A stretch of DNA of 64,000 bases from Mytilus galloprovincialis (GCF_965363235.1 NC_134845.1:27158524-27222523); one strand, 5' to 3'. Shown: positions 44,641 to 57,149, counted from the first letter of the stretch. Numbers and translations are program-made. Notes: generated by a model not told the origin, from the letters alone.

Positions 44641-46480
44641 TAATGTCACTTAGAAGTCTGTATAGTATTCCTGGCATTCTTCTATTTATATTTGAATGCA
44701 ATAATGTGGTGTATTTTACTGAGAAAATAAACTCATAAAAGGAACAGTACAACCTTACTATGAACAATGTTCACCATCTGCTATGTTCAACTTCGAATGG
44801 TGCCTATTTATTGAAGGTCCAAAAAAAAGAGTAATCACATTGAGTTGTTGCCCATTTATTTGGGTTATAAACCATGCGATGTGGTCAATCTAATTATGTT
44901 ACCTTGAGGGATGCACTAGTCATTGCGTGATATCGCAATCGAATTTGGTATCAACGATGCAAAGCGAAAGGAAAAAACAGATAAACAAGTAAAGTATATA
45001 AAATTGAGAAAGGAAATGGGGAATGTTTTAACCATTTCTACTGTTTCGATGAAGGTACCGCTTTTGAAATGGTTTCCTAATATTTAAAGCTTTACTTTTC
45101 ATGCAAAATAGTAGAATTCAAACACAAGATTCAGTGTTTTTACTTGATACAAGACAATTTGAAGGTCAGTCGCTCTCCGTCATCCCGTTGGCAAGATACT
45201 ACTTTTCAATTGTTTTTTTTTCTTCCTTTTTTCAGACAAAGAAGAAGGCATTAAATATTTGACAACTATTTTAAATATGCACATATTGTTTAGAATTGCC
45301 TACAGTCAGGAAATCTCAATGAAAACATACAATTTATCGAATGACATTTCAATTACATCATAATATCTACCGTTTTCATGCAAACGATGAAAAATACAGA
45401 ATACAGGATGTATGCATTTTCCATCGTTATTTCCTGCATGGAACCATCGTGCACATCCAAGAAATAACAAAATAATGTAAGAGAAGCTTAATTATAACTA
45501 TTGACATAATCTCACCCAAAAGGTGGTCTTTTTGTGTGCGTACATACTTTGCCAATTTAAAATAAACTTTGATGAGAAAAAAAGAAAATCAAGTAATTTT
45601 ACAAAATATACAAATTTCCTCATGGTTTGCTTTTATATATGAATGTAAGGTAACCAGAGATAATAGCCACAGCTCGAGTGCTTGCGATGTAGGTTATTAT
45701 TAAAGATATGAATTATCAGATGACGCCTCTGATGTGTTTTACATAACTATCTGGTTTTTAGGTCAGTTTGTTTACCAAAATTTTGAATAAAACGCACCCC
45801 ACCAATTCTTGACCCCATTGCTTTCTATGTTTAATTTTTCAAATTTCAAACATTGTTTTGGATCAAGGCCGATATACCGTTATTCACATATATCAGAGCA
45901 TTCTTCTCACCGGTACAAATTTTACTCACTATATATGTTCCAGACCATTCATGTTTTGGGATCATATGGGTTTAATTTGTACAAACATTTATCAAAATCT
46001 ATATTTTTAGTTATACAAATTGTTATTATTACAGTTAGATGGAAAAAGGGATAAAGCGAGCAATTGAAATTAAATATTTGTTTATCCGTGAAACCGATTT
46101 TGGTACTCAAGTTGAGACTGGCTTCCACAAAGAACGTCATATTTTTTTTTAAATTAACATATTTTGTTCATGCATGTTCCTTTGCATATGCATTTTTTTT
46201 TGTAAAGTTCCTAAATATTCAAAAACAATTGTCCTCCCACTTTAAGTTTACTTCCGATAACTTCAATTTCAATGAGCCTACTTGGCTCCAATTAATGAAT
46301 TACTGACTTGCTAAATACAGGACATTAACAGATTAAATAAGCGTGATTTTTTTAAAGTTATAATATTAAAACTTTTTATTCAATTACTATTGAACTTTTT
46401 ATATTAATTTGAGATATAAGTTATGTTCATCTGTTATATACATTTGTATCTAATAAACTTGACCAACTTCTTAATATTAG
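44641..46480. other. Gene-free interval
   Basis: Short ORFs only (for example 45809-46054 and 46064-46306 on the plus strand), with no family resemblance I can name. They may be remnants of an old element, but nothing supports a gene. Confidence 0.4.
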
Positions 46481-46481
46481 T

Positions 46482-46562
46482 CAGACCGTATGCGTATCTT
46501 GACAAAGTACACATACGGTCCAGACCGTACGCGTACGGTCCAAATACTCATACGGTCTGGAA
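46482..46562. repeat. Cluster of CCGTACG palindromes
   Basis: An 18-nt perfect palindrome, GACCGTACGCGTACGGTC (46523-46540), is flanked by cagaccgtatgcgtat (46482-46497) and atactcatacggtctgg (46544-46560), which are inverse to each other. The whole 80 bp can fold on itself and is CpG-rich in an AT-rich setting. Confidence 0.85.
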
Positions 46563-47040
46563 CATATAAACTCTTTTTTAGATTTCCTTCAATCCTTAAT
46601 TTATCATTCTAAATTATCAGTCATACGATATTCTTGCATTTGATACCTTAATTGCCAATACATATTCTACACGGTTTACTATTTAAAACTATGGGTTGGA
46701 ACAATTTTGTTTTTATGTTGATCATCTGTATACAATAGAAAAAAAAATTACTGAGCCTTTTTCATAAATATGATAGAAGAAATGGGTCTCCAAGCAACAA
46801 GTATTCATATTATGTCTAATCAAATTTAAATATAAAGTGAATACAAGTTTAAATCCGCCTATGTATATTGTTTTCAGATGTCAATCTTAATAACAGTGCT
46901 TGAGCAAACATTTATCTAAACGAGCTGTAAATCATTTTGGATAATGGAATAAATCACCTTTTTTTTTATACAAACAAACAGTCTTTCACATACATTGCGT
47001 CTCAAATTTTAGGATTTGAGAAAAGAACTAGACCGATTGT

Positions 47041-47255
47041 GTACTGGGGGAGGGGGGGGGGGGGCAGGGCCTTTTTCGGGACGTTGGAATCAGCTGTTTT
47101 AAGCTCGGGATTTCGGGATTGACCCTTTCGGGATCCGGGATTTCTTTTTTCGATTTTCGAGATGTCGGGATTTAATTTTTTCTAAATTCGGGACCTCGGG
47201 ATTTTAGGTTTTTAAGCCCGGGATTTCGGGATCCGGACCCCTCCGGCTCTCCCTC
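47041..47255 (+). repeat. Poly-G tract and TTCGGGAT-rich repeat
   Basis: A G-run near 47045-47064 is followed by many spaced copies of tcgggatt / cgggatcc (for example 47105-47125 and 47215-47230). The local composition is unlike the surroundings. It is a dispersed low-complexity repeat; no gene. Confidence 0.75.
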
Positions 47256-47459
47256 TGTAATACTTTTGTACAATCCAAAGTGGCGGTATACAGTGAAGTT
47301 TTCCTTAAATATGTAAATATTTTGGTATTCTCTTTTTTACCGGGTTCGAGCTGCTGATGTTACATCTTACACTGTTAATGAAAGTGTAAAATTCTAAACA
47401 CTTCTTGCAGCCCTTTTGTGTCAATTCTGTAGGACGTAACAGTGTTCAAAATATTAGTG

Positions 47460-48165
47460 TTCAAAATTTCAATGGTTTTAATGCTGTTTGGCCTATTCTA
47501 AAGTGTGTTAGTTGTAGAGCGTTAGAGAGGTAGAATGTGGGGATTAGGTTGTGATAGTGTTGGTGGTGGAAAAGGGGAGGTTTTCGTCCAAATTCTCTTT
47601 TTGTAGTACTTTTTCGCCGCGTAAAAGATGTTTGAAAAATGTATTTCTAATTTTGATATTGTGTCAAATGAAATGATATAGATTAATCGTCACTGATCAG
47701 TCTTTTGTAGACGAAACGCGCGTCTGGCGTATAAACTTAATTTAGTCCTGGTATCTATGATGAGTTTAATTAATACAAGTGTGCAGCAGCATGTGGATAT
47801 TTTGATTTCAATCAAACATTCTGTTTTTGAAGTCTTATGCAACTTCAAATTAAAAAAAATGATACATATAACTAAATGGTTAGTTGTTTTCCGTATGCAA
47901 TAACCTCAACGTGTTCTTTCTCTACAAAAACTCGGTGATCACAATAAGCATGGATCTGTCATTGAGATCAACTATTATATCTTGTTATACATGTTATGCG
48001 CGTGCTCATTGTCTATGCTTCTTTGTTGGTTGTTTACTAAGGTGACAATAAGGCTTCAAAATACGACAATAAATCAGTTGCCATGCAGTTCTAAATCAAG
48101 TTGCCGTCCTGTGATTTTTTCAACAAGAGCAAGTGGCCGTACCTCAGGATGGATTCGATTTTGAT
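47460..48165 (+). repeat. Diverged duplicated block, matches 54280-55270
   Basis: The shared order includes ttttaatgctgtttg, gtagaatgtgggg/gtagaatttgagg, gtccaaattctctttttgta, aaagatgtttgaaaaatgta and gttgccatgcagttctaaat/gttgccatacagttcgaaaa. A CCAGACGCGCG repeat has been inserted at 47688-47770 in this copy only. Confidence 0.7.
47688..47770 (-). repeat. Fragment of the CCAGACGCGCGTTTCGTCTAC repeat, inverse
   Basis: Contains cgtcactgatcagtcttttg, tagacgaaacgcgcgtctgg and tcctggtatctatgatgagt. Confidence 0.8.
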
Positions 48166-48879
48166 CGATTTTCTTTAGAAAACTTTTTGATAGTGAATTT
48201 CAGTAAATATGAAGTAACACTATCATAATCTAAATCCTTTTGTGTAAAAAGAATGAAAAACAGTTGAATATCTTAACAATGGGACGTTGGAGGGCAATCT
48301 GCCTCAAAATTGTTTGGAAACAAGTGAACAGTTTTGGAGAATAACACAACATCTTGTCTGTTTTCTACATGCTAAATTCAAGCTTTACATATCAGAAAAT
48401 CGTTTTAAAGCGGACAAACTATTCGGAAAGGTAGAAATGTCTAAAATTAAAAGAATTCTTACCTTCTTTACATTTTTTACCTTTTATATCCGATTCGTGG
48501 TTACCCAATTTTGCTGGCGTTGATACACAGTGCTGATGTTATCTATTGATTAAAAATAAATGACATCTGCATCATTAATTTACCTTTAAATGTAATTTGT
48601 TCTTGTCTATTTTCAATTTCATACATTGGGATGAATTTGGTTTAAAGACTGAAGTAGATGTTTTTTTTATTTATTCATTCCAACAGGTTAAAATCCATCT
48701 ACATGTATCAGTAAAAATGTAGCTTTTTCAATATTCAACTAAAATACACTAAAATAAAATAAAACAATCCTTTATTGGTGAATTGTACACAGATAAATAA
48801 AATCGTATTATAAAAAAGCAAAATTAGATTGTTAAACTCGATGTATGGCTTCTTGTGCTTCTTTGTTACATTTGTTTGT

Positions 48880-49150
48880 TTTTATAGTTATTAAGATGAT
48901 AACACAGTGTTGACTGCTGTACCCCTATTTTGACATTTTCATTTATAGTGCCTGTTTTGTCCACGCATCGTTTTTAATATAATAGAATTTGATGCGATTT
49001 TCATATAAGTGAGAGGTTTAGCTAGCTGTAAAACGAGGTTCAATCCCCCATTTTCTACATGAGTAAATGTTTGTACCAATACAGGAACTTGACAGTTGTT
49101 TTCTATTTGTTTGATTGTTTGAGCTTTGTTTTTATTATTTTACTTTTTAA
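48880..49150 (+). mobile_element. Interspersed repeat, family C
   Basis: Contains agtgttgactgctgtacccc, gagaggtttagctagctgta and gtttgattgtttgagctttg. Confidence 0.65.
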
Positions 49151-49329
49151 CGTCATATGGGTAAAAGTTTATCCATAGGCAGGACAAAATCGATATTTAA
49201 GCAAACACATATTTGACAAGATTAGTATGCTAATGATCAGGCTTTGTAAGGTGAATTTTAAAACAAATGTAACGCCGAAGAGACTGAAAGTCTACGACAC
49301 AAATAGGAAAATGACGTTAAAAGATTACA

Positions 49330-50040
49330 TTCACCTCAAAAGCTAACATACTTTTCAACAGATTTATTAAGAAGGGATATAGTTACGATACTGTTGTTAG
49401 GTCATGAAAGATTGCATATTTTGGTTTTAATATTGATTAACTTATTGGGTCTTTGCATCGGAAATAAACACATTTATTCCGTATTAGCATGATACGGGTT
49501 TTGTTTTTCTCCTTTACTTTATGATGGTATGATACTACCCCCCCCCCCAAACGGGAGGGATTGTGCCTGATATTCATGTGATGAAGACATTATCTTTCAA
49601 TCAGTTTAATTGAGATCTGAAGAAGGCATATCAGTAACTGCTAGTAGTTCTTTGTTAATTTATGTATCATTGTCAATTTGTTTAGTTTCTTTTGTTACCT
49701 ATTCTGACATTGGACTCGGACTTCTTTAAAACTGAGTTTTACTGTGCGTATTGTTGTGTGTTTGTTTTTTCTATAATGGCTAGAGGTATAAGGGATGGTT
49801 GAGATATCAAAAAACACTTGTTCCAAGTCAGGAGCCTCTTAATTTTTAATTTAATTTTATTTTATACATTTTGGAGTTTAGTATGACGTCCATTATCACT
49901 GTACACTAGCACATTTTTGTTTAGGGGCCATCTGAAGCACGCCTACGGGTGCAGGATTTTCACCTTTGGTGGCCTTCGGCTGTTTTTTTGTCGGGTTGTT
50001 GTCTCTTTCACACATTCCTCATTTCTTTTCTCAATTTAAG
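49330..50040 (+). mobile_element. 5'-truncated Penelope-like element (family D): end of reverse transcriptase/endonuclease ORF plus 3' tail
   Basis: Near 49362 the plus strand reads FIKKGYSYDTVVRS and then meets TGA. I recall this peptide from the C-terminal part of Penelope-like reverse transcriptases in bivalves. The 3' tail follows, with catcccttc-like sequence, tattctgacattggactcgg, caagtcaggagcctct, cctacgggtgcaggatttt and gggttgttgtctctttcaca. The tail is repeated in inverse at 53755-54250, which confirms a dispersed family. The protein assignment is from memory. Confidence 0.6.
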
Positions 50041-50099
50041 TCTTCATCGATAGCAAAGAGTTAAAAAGTTTCAAATTCAATCTTAATAAATGGTATAAC

Positions 50100-51350
50100 G
50101 TTGAGTCTAACATGTCATGTCTATTTACCTGATCATAGGACAATATTGATAACAATGACAGGTGAGTTTTCGCTTTTTCATCCATTACCATATAAGAGTG
50201 ACTTACTTCGAACAAGTGGAAAGAAAGACTATTTCCATAAAAAGAAGACTTTTATTAAAAATTTTCCGTTAATATAATGGGATTCTGAGCGACTGTCATG
50301 AGTGAGAGTTTAAGCTAGATATACAACTAGGTTCGACCTGTCACGGATTAGAAGTTCCTTCATAACATAAGTTCCAAAAGGAAAATATATTCTAGAATAT
50401 TATTTCCACAGGAATAAATATTACAGTATATGTTCCTAACGGAATAAATGGTATAGAATACTTGTTCCAACAGGAATAGATATTATGACAATGTTGATAA
50501 CAAAGTTTCCATTGGAACTTCTGTTAGGCGGAACAACTATACGTTGACAACCCAACCATGTTCTACATAAGACAATGTTTGTACCAAGTCAGAAATATGA
50601 CAGTTGTTTTCCATTCGTTAGATGATTTTAAGCGTCTGATTTTACCATTGTGTTAAGAACTTTCCTTTTTTGAATTTTCCTTCGGTATTTTTTTATTTTG
50701 CTTTTACGTCAACAATAAATGAAAAAAATGCTGTAATATCCATGTACTAACATATGCAACGTTTTCAACATTTGAAAAAAGTACCACAGTTTCTAAATAA
50801 ATCCCGACTTCAAACGTATTTCACCGTATGATCAATGTTTTATTCGAATATAGAACACAAAATTTTTAATATATCATCGATCGATTAAGAAAAAAATCGA
50901 GGTAAAAACAAAAACTGAAGGAATCGCATTAAGTCTACAATGAATGATACCGGTGCATCGACAGGGTTAAGCATCTCATGTGCGCATTACTTGCCATGCA
51001 AATTCACGCTCTTTAAAATATCACAATCAGGAATAGAATATAATTTGTAGAACTCATGATAAAATTATTATCCTACCACAGACAAAGGGTATAGGTCAAC
51101 CAGTTAATCATGGTGACAAATAAACTTGATTCTTATCGGGTTCCAACTTATTGATATTATCAATTAAATATAAAAGTAAATGTATCTTATACATATCTTT
51201 ATTAACAAAAATTAACAACAAACGTTGCACAGCTGCATACCGTAACGTAAAACAGAATCCCGAAATATTCGATAAACGACTTTTTTTTTTAAAGAGCTGT
51301 ATTGGCATACAATATTAAAAAGAATTTAACTACAGTTCGTGATCATAAGA
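50100..51350 (+). repeat. Diverged duplicated block, matches 55280-56130 and (in part) 44380-44640
   Basis: Shared order with 55280-56130: ggacaatattgataacaatg, gacaggtgagttttc, aacatatgcaacgttttcaa, catttgaaaaaagtaccaca, tcgatcgattaagaaaaaa and gcatcgacagggtt. The part from 51117 continues into a match with 44380-44640. A family C repeat (50290-50720) lies inside and is itself interrupted between 50340 and 50530 by sequence rich in gttccaacaggaat motifs. Confidence 0.7.
50340..50530. repeat. Insert in family C repeat with repeated GTTCC...GGAAT motifs
   Basis: Motifs such as gttccaaaaggaaaatat, ccacaggaataaatatta, gttcctaacggaataaat and gttccaacaggaatagatat recur every 30-45 bp, each a small GTTCC/GGAAT inverted pair. 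They lie between gttcgacctgtcacg and ctatacgttgacaaccc, where family C is normally continuous. Confidence 0.65.
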
Positions 51351-51569
51351 CAGGCGGAAAGCCGGTTGGAATAGAACAAAAGAAACGCAGCTCTTTGTTA
51401 GAGAAGGCGATAATGCTTACTGTAATGTTTACTATAGTACAAAGGTATAGTCGTAGGGTGCCCAATCAACAAATTTGATCGATTTGCCTTAACGGAATAA
51501 TACACGGCTATATTTTATATCACTGGAAAGAGGAGAACAAACCTCATCGAAATACCGTTGTTGTCGTGA

Positions 51570-53175
51570 ACTTGTAAAAACACCACTATTGTTGATTACT
51601 GTATTTTATCACCTGAACTTTTTCCTTATATATCAGAATTTAAAAGATTACCAATTGACCCAACGATAAGTGATGTTCACAATGCATTGCATGTTAAAAT
51701 AATGTGTAAATTGATTGATGTGGATAAATGTATTAACTATGGTGAACCCAGCCTTATTGTAAAAGCAGTCTGGGATAGCAAAAACCTTCAGTATTTTAAA
51801 GGGGCACTAGCTGTCAAATTCATGGTCACCGATTTGACTCAAATTTTCATATTTTATTTATAACAATGTAAAACATTTATCCAAACTATCAAAAGTGTGA
51901 AATAAACAGTTTACAGAGCATAGAGTCAATAATATGTAGTTTCGTTTCGTGTGTATTTAAGCCTAAACTCCATCTAATTAAATATCGAGTTGACCTCAGA
52001 TGACCATATAAGCGATGTAAACATAAATATACTAATGATTAGATATAAATAGATTAAGCCAACACGTGCATTTGAATTTTTATAGGTCTGTTTAATTTTA
52101 TTTTATAGATTAGAAATAAATGTTTCTCGTCGTTTTTACATGTAGAAGAAAGATTTTTAGTGGATCGAATCAGTCATCAAATGATTTACCTTTGTTTCAC
52201 TTTCAATGTTGACATTCCTTTCCTTTAAATAAACAACACACTTACAAATCATGCGTTGTCCATCTCTAGTTAAGGGGTTAAATTGAAGTTCACATGAATA
52301 CGGATTTAATGAGGTCGACTTTTTCACTTGCAAGTGAATAATTCATTATCAAAATTTATTTAGCTTAATTTGATAAAATTGAACCATTTTGGCTGCTTAA
52401 AGCGAATTATTATTTCACTATTTCACTTTTATTATTGATTGAACAAAAACAAATGATACTTTAAATTTGTATACATCTCGTAGCTAGTGCCCCTTTAATG
52501 ATTGTTTGAATAATGAAAATATTGTATGTTTGAATGATAAATTGGATGCCTTTGATATTGCAAGTGTAAATGGAGACTCAATTAACAGTTTAATTGAAGA
52601 ATGTAATAATAATATTATACAAGCTGCTTCTGAATGTGGTAGGTATGTTGAAAGAAAAAAATGTTGTAAACAATAATTGTAATAGAAACATTAAAAAGTG
52701 TAAGGTTAATAAACCATGGTTTAATCAAGAGTGTTATACTAAAAGGAAGGATTATCATAAAGCCAAAAGTTACAATTGCCGGGTAAAATCTGTAGAGAGT
52801 AAGAACAAAGTGATCCTAATTCTTATTGGTCATTCCCTAACAAATCAAGTAATACACAGACAAATGTACTAGAGAAGATATCACTTGAATGTTTTTATGA
52901 TAATTTTAAGAAATTGAGTAACGTACAACATGATCAGAATGGTGATTTTACAGATGATATTGATTGTAATGCTGTAACTAATCTGAATGTTGAACTGAAT
53001 TCTTTAAATACTGTAGACGAGGTTGTCGAAGCGATTAAGTCATTGAAAAATTATAAATCAAGTGATGCAGATCTGCTATTAAAGGAATTTTTGAAAAATT
53101 CATGTGAGAAAATTATTGATATATATGTAAAAATGTATGACATTGTTTTTAAATCTGTTAAAAAACAAACCTGAC
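51570..53175 (+). pseudogene. LINE remnant: endonuclease end, linker and start of reverse transcriptase
   Basis: The first part (51600-51795) reads DYCILSPELFPYISEF and then ISDVHNAL, typical of the end of an apurinic-type LINE endonuclease. The frame is interrupted by the MITE at 51800-52494 and resumes after it. The next part holds KPWFNQECYTKRKDYHKAK (about 52716-52772), the conserved linker after the endonuclease. The ORF at 52914-53174 contains VDEVVEAIKSLKNYKSS and LLLKEFLKNSCEKI, the N-terminal lead-in of the reverse transcriptase. The YxDD domain is absent, so the copy is truncated, and it also has stops and frameshifts. I recognise the general non-LTR pattern but not the clade. Confidence 0.8.
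51800..52494. mobile_element. 695-bp TTAA-flanked MITE with AGGGGCACTAGCT ends, copy 2, inside a LINE
   Basis: TTAA at 51796-51799 and 52495-52498. Ends aggggcactagct and agctagtgcccct are perfect inverse repeats. Removing the element with one TTAA brings the two LINE halves back into the same reading frame, which fixes the boundaries. It is homologous to 40613-41286 and 63601-63660. Confidence 0.93.
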
Positions 53176-53754
53176 CTTTTCATAAATTATAGATATATTG
53201 ATCCAATATCCACCCGTTTATAGTATAGATCACATTTTCGACCTTACATTGATTACGTACTACGTGTACAATGTTTCGAGTTCTTTCGGAATTATATTTA
53301 GAGGTCGTCCGTTTTGTTTTCTTATTCTCTAAATGTTTATTTGTTTATCATTTTGTACATTTTATTTATTATTGTACCTTTTATTTATTATTGTTCGTTT
53401 TATCAACGTATGAATCACTGGTTTGGGTTATTAGTTTAGTTTAAGATACATTTCAATATGCATTTTTCATTGTCAGCGCACCTTCTTTTGGTTTAAGTGT
53501 AACTGTCTAATTAATTTCTACTGGGCGACATTGATTTATTTCAAGTGTTTCTTAACGATTTCCCCAATGTTCCTGTTTCTTTTGAATGCTATTGTAGTTT
53601 TTTTTTTATCAAAGAGATTTTTGAACTGCGGGTTGTCTTGCATTGAGTGCAAATGTTTTCTTATAATGATTTGTAAATTTTCCGCATTAGCGTGGTATAG
53701 TGTTATGAAAGATATATTAAAGTTATCTGTGTTTTTGTTTATAAAATTGAGAAT
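53176..53754. other. Gene-free interval
   Basis: AT-rich sequence downstream of the LINE remnant. Overlapping ORFs on both strands (53531-53905 plus, 53536-53805 minus) show no family resemblance and run partly into the repeat that follows. Confidence 0.4.
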
Positions 53755-54250
53755 GGAAATGGAGAATGTGCCAAAGAGACAACAACCCGACCATAGAAAA
53801 AACAACAGCAGAAGGTCGCTAACAGGTCTTCAATGTAGCGAGAAATTCCCGCACCCGGAGTCGTCCTTCAGCTGGCCCCTAAACAAATATATACTAGTTC
53901 AGTGATAATGAACGCCATACTAATTTCCATATTGTACACAAGAAACTAAAATTAAAATAATACAAGACTAACAAAGGCCAGAGGCTCCTGACTTGGGACA
54001 GGCGCAAAAATGCGGCGGGGTTAAACATGTTTGTGAGATATCAACCCTCCCCTATACCTCTAGCCAATGTAGAAAAGTAAACGCATAACAATACGCACAT
54101 TAAAATTCAGTTCAAGAGAAGTCCGAGTCTGATGTCAGAAGATGTAACCAAAGAAAATAAACAAAATGACAATAATACATAAATAACAACAGACTACTAG
54201 CAGTTAACTGACATGCCAGCTCCAGACTTCAATTAAACTGACTGAAAGAT
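53755..54250 (-). mobile_element. Penelope-like element 3' tail (family D), antisense
   Basis: Inverse of 49600-50040: gtgccaaagagacaacaacc, aaattcccgcacccggagtc, gaggctcctgacttgggaca and gagaagtccgagtctgatgt. It ends near ccagacttcaattaaactga. The copy looks less decayed than the one at 49330. Confidence 0.65.
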
Positions 54251-54279
54251 AATGATTTCTCGATGAGGTTACCGCTTTT

Positions 54280-56130
54280 GAAACTGTTTTCAATTGTGTT
54301 AATGCTGTTTGTCTTAAATTAAAATGAGATAGTTAAACACAGGTAGAATTTGAGGGGTGGGTAGTGGTCATGGCGGATAAAAGGGGGGTATTTGTCCAAA
54401 TTATGTTTATGTAGTACTTTTGCACGTAGAAGATGTTTAAAACATATATTTTTAAATTTAAATTTTATATTTTGTCAAATGAAGTGATATAAATCAATAC
54501 ATGTGAGACAAAAAAAATGCATAAACATGTGGATGTTTAGATTAGAAACACACATTCTCTGTTTTTTTAACTTATAAATGTATGAAACTCGACCGATATA
54601 GTTGTTTTTATAGAAATGAGTTTAACATTCAACATTTAGCCCTGAAATAAATGAAAATAATCGAATCTTTCATTCCGTTATATCAATTTTATATTTCATT
54701 AAAATACACATTTTACTATCTTTTAAATATGAAGTTTTTTACTTGTCAATTGTCATACAATATTAAACAATCTATAATGACATTTCAAGTATCTATATAA
54801 TCTTAATATATCACTTTATAGTATCGTTCTACGCGTAAGTGTTTACAGTATTAACTGCAATATTGCAAAACGTGGGAATTTTTAAAATAAATAACTTAGC
54901 CTTGAAAAAGTTGAACACAATATTTCGGTAACACAAAATGCAGTCATCTATTGTTGATGAAAAAAAATTAGCGGGAAAAAAATATACATCGGATGAAAAT
55001 AAATATTCAATTCAGATAAATCTTGTGTAGCATAATATCGTGTATTCCATTATTACCAATGCTGTCACTCAAGCAAATTGTATTTCTATCAAATTTATAA
55101 TTAAATTTATAATTAGATATATTTGTAGTTTGAACACAATTTCTTTAAAAAAAAAAAGGAACGTGATATAAATAGCATTAAACTAGAAAGTTGCCATACA
55201 GTTCGAAAACAAGTTGCCTTACTGTAATTATGTCAACAAGAGCAAGTTGCCACACACAAGGCTGGATGTTTATTTTATAACAAAACAATATTGATAACAA
55301 TGACAGGTGAATTGTCCATCTTAATCCATTACCAGATAAGAATGATTTACTTTGAAAAAGGTGGGAGAAGCACTGTTCCCATAAAAAGAACACTATAATA
55401 AAAATAATAAAATCGTCAATAAAATGGAATTATATGCAACTGTAATACAAGTGAGAGTTTTAGCTACCTATGGTTTGACTCACAATTTTCTAACTAAGGA
55501 AATGCCTGCACTAAATTTGGAATATGATAGTTGTTTTCTTTTCATTAGATGTGTTTGAGCTTTTAATTCTGCCGTATTATACAGAACTTTCAGTTTTGAT
55601 TTCACTTGTAGTTCTGTATTTTTGTTTATTTACTTTTCTCGTCAAAAATATTTGAAGGAGTTGCTGAAATATCCATGCACATGTTTTTTCCTAGAATCTA
55701 GTAATTGTTAGGACCCTTTATAGCTTGCTTTTACAAATTGTGACATGGATGGAAGGTTGTCTCATTGGCACATCGTCTTATATCTATAAACATATGCAAC
55801 GTTTTCAACATTTGAAAAAAAGTACCAAAGTTCCAAAATAATTCGCGATCTTAAACCTATTCCCACTAAATGCATGAGTTTTCATGAATATTCAATGTGA
55901 CCAATGTTCATTCGAATCTAGAAAACAATAGTGTACCGATGTTACAATATAATCGATCGATTGAGAAAACAATTCAAGATGAAAAAACAAAAACTGAACA
56001 AATCGTATGAACTCTCTAATGAATGAGACCGATGCGTTGACAGGGTAACCGTCTCACACACATCAAACTGAATAGCACAGTCTTCAGTAGAATATTATTG
56101 GTAGAATTCATGATAAAATGACTATTCTGA
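54280..56130 (+). repeat. Diverged duplicated block, partner of 47460-48165 and 50100-51120
   Basis: Joins in one run the sequences that are separated by Penelope-like and family C insertions in the 47.5-51.1 kb copy. It contains a family C copy (55430-55640) and an inverse SINE piece at about 55720-55790 (accctttatagcttgctttt, gtctcattggcaca). Confidence 0.65.
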
Positions 56131-56139
56131 TATCTAAGG

Positions 56140-56885
56140 AAAAGAGTAAATTGGGCAAAAAGTAAAGGATAGCGGGTGATTAAAATTCATAGAAAAGAGA
56201 ATAGTGAAACCATATTTAAACTTTAAAAAAAAAGAAATATAACATAGAAAATGAACGAATATACAAATATACCCTATATAGACCCTAACTGGTTTTGCTA
56301 TATAATCCTTTTGATAAGGTCGATTCGGGATGTTCTATTATTATTCTTCGAAATTTACCTGGGTTTTTTTATTCGTTTTTTTTTCACGGCTGATTCTTCT
56401 ATCTATAATTTCATAGAGAAAAAATTGTGCATTTTACATTCCATGACTAAATAATTAATTAGGAGTGAACATTTTAGATTGTTTCATAGAAGCTTTTAAT
56501 GAATGGCCTTCACAACTTTTAACTTTGACTGTTACCTACTTTCTGAATTCACATATTTATAGAAATAGGTAACATTATCTATACTCCCCTTTTTGTTATC
56601 CCTTTCACATAGAGTATTTCAAGAAAAAGCACCTTAAATTGGACTATTACTAGTAGTATAATAAAAATAGAGATTTCAAATTAAATAGTTCAACAATACT
56701 TTAGAAATAAAACGTGTCGAGGCGATGCTTGTTAAGTGTGTTTTTTAAACCACATGTTCAACAATATTGAAGGGTCATAAACGTTTTATGTTCATTCCGT
56801 GCAAGTTAAAATAGGTTAATTGATTTGAAAATAATAAATTATCCTCAAATTTAGAAGTCTTAAGTGAAAACAAACTGGGTACTTC
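56140..56885. other. Gene-free interval
   Basis: AT-rich, with a single 67-codon ORF at 56251-56454 that looks like chance hydrophobic sequence. No repeat was recognised. Confidence 0.4.
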
Positions 56886-56889
56886 CATA

Positions 56890-57115
56890 TTAAATAGATA
56901 TAGGAAGATGTGGTGTGAGTGCCAATGAGACAACTCTCTATCCAAATAACAATTTATAAAAGTAAACCATTATAAGTTAATGTACGGCCTTTAACACGGA
57001 GCCTTGGACCACACCGAACAAAAAGCTATAAAGGGCCCCAAAATTACTAGTGTAAAACCATTCAAACGGGAAAACCAACGGTCTAATCTATATACAAAAA
57101 ACGAGAAACGAGGAA
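56890..57115 (+). mobile_element. SINE-like element, family A variant, near full length
   Basis: Runs from agatataggaagatgtggtg through tgtacggcctttaacacgga and aaagctataaagggccccaa to caaacgggaaaaccaacggt. Same subtype as the inverse copy at 38600-38810. Confidence 0.8.
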
Positions 57116-57149
57116 CACGTATAAATTACATATACAAACGACAACTACT

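Noticed and set aside
53531..53905. 124-codon plus-strand ORF
   Set aside because: Its second half lies in the antisense tail of a Penelope-like element and the first half has no resemblance to known proteins.
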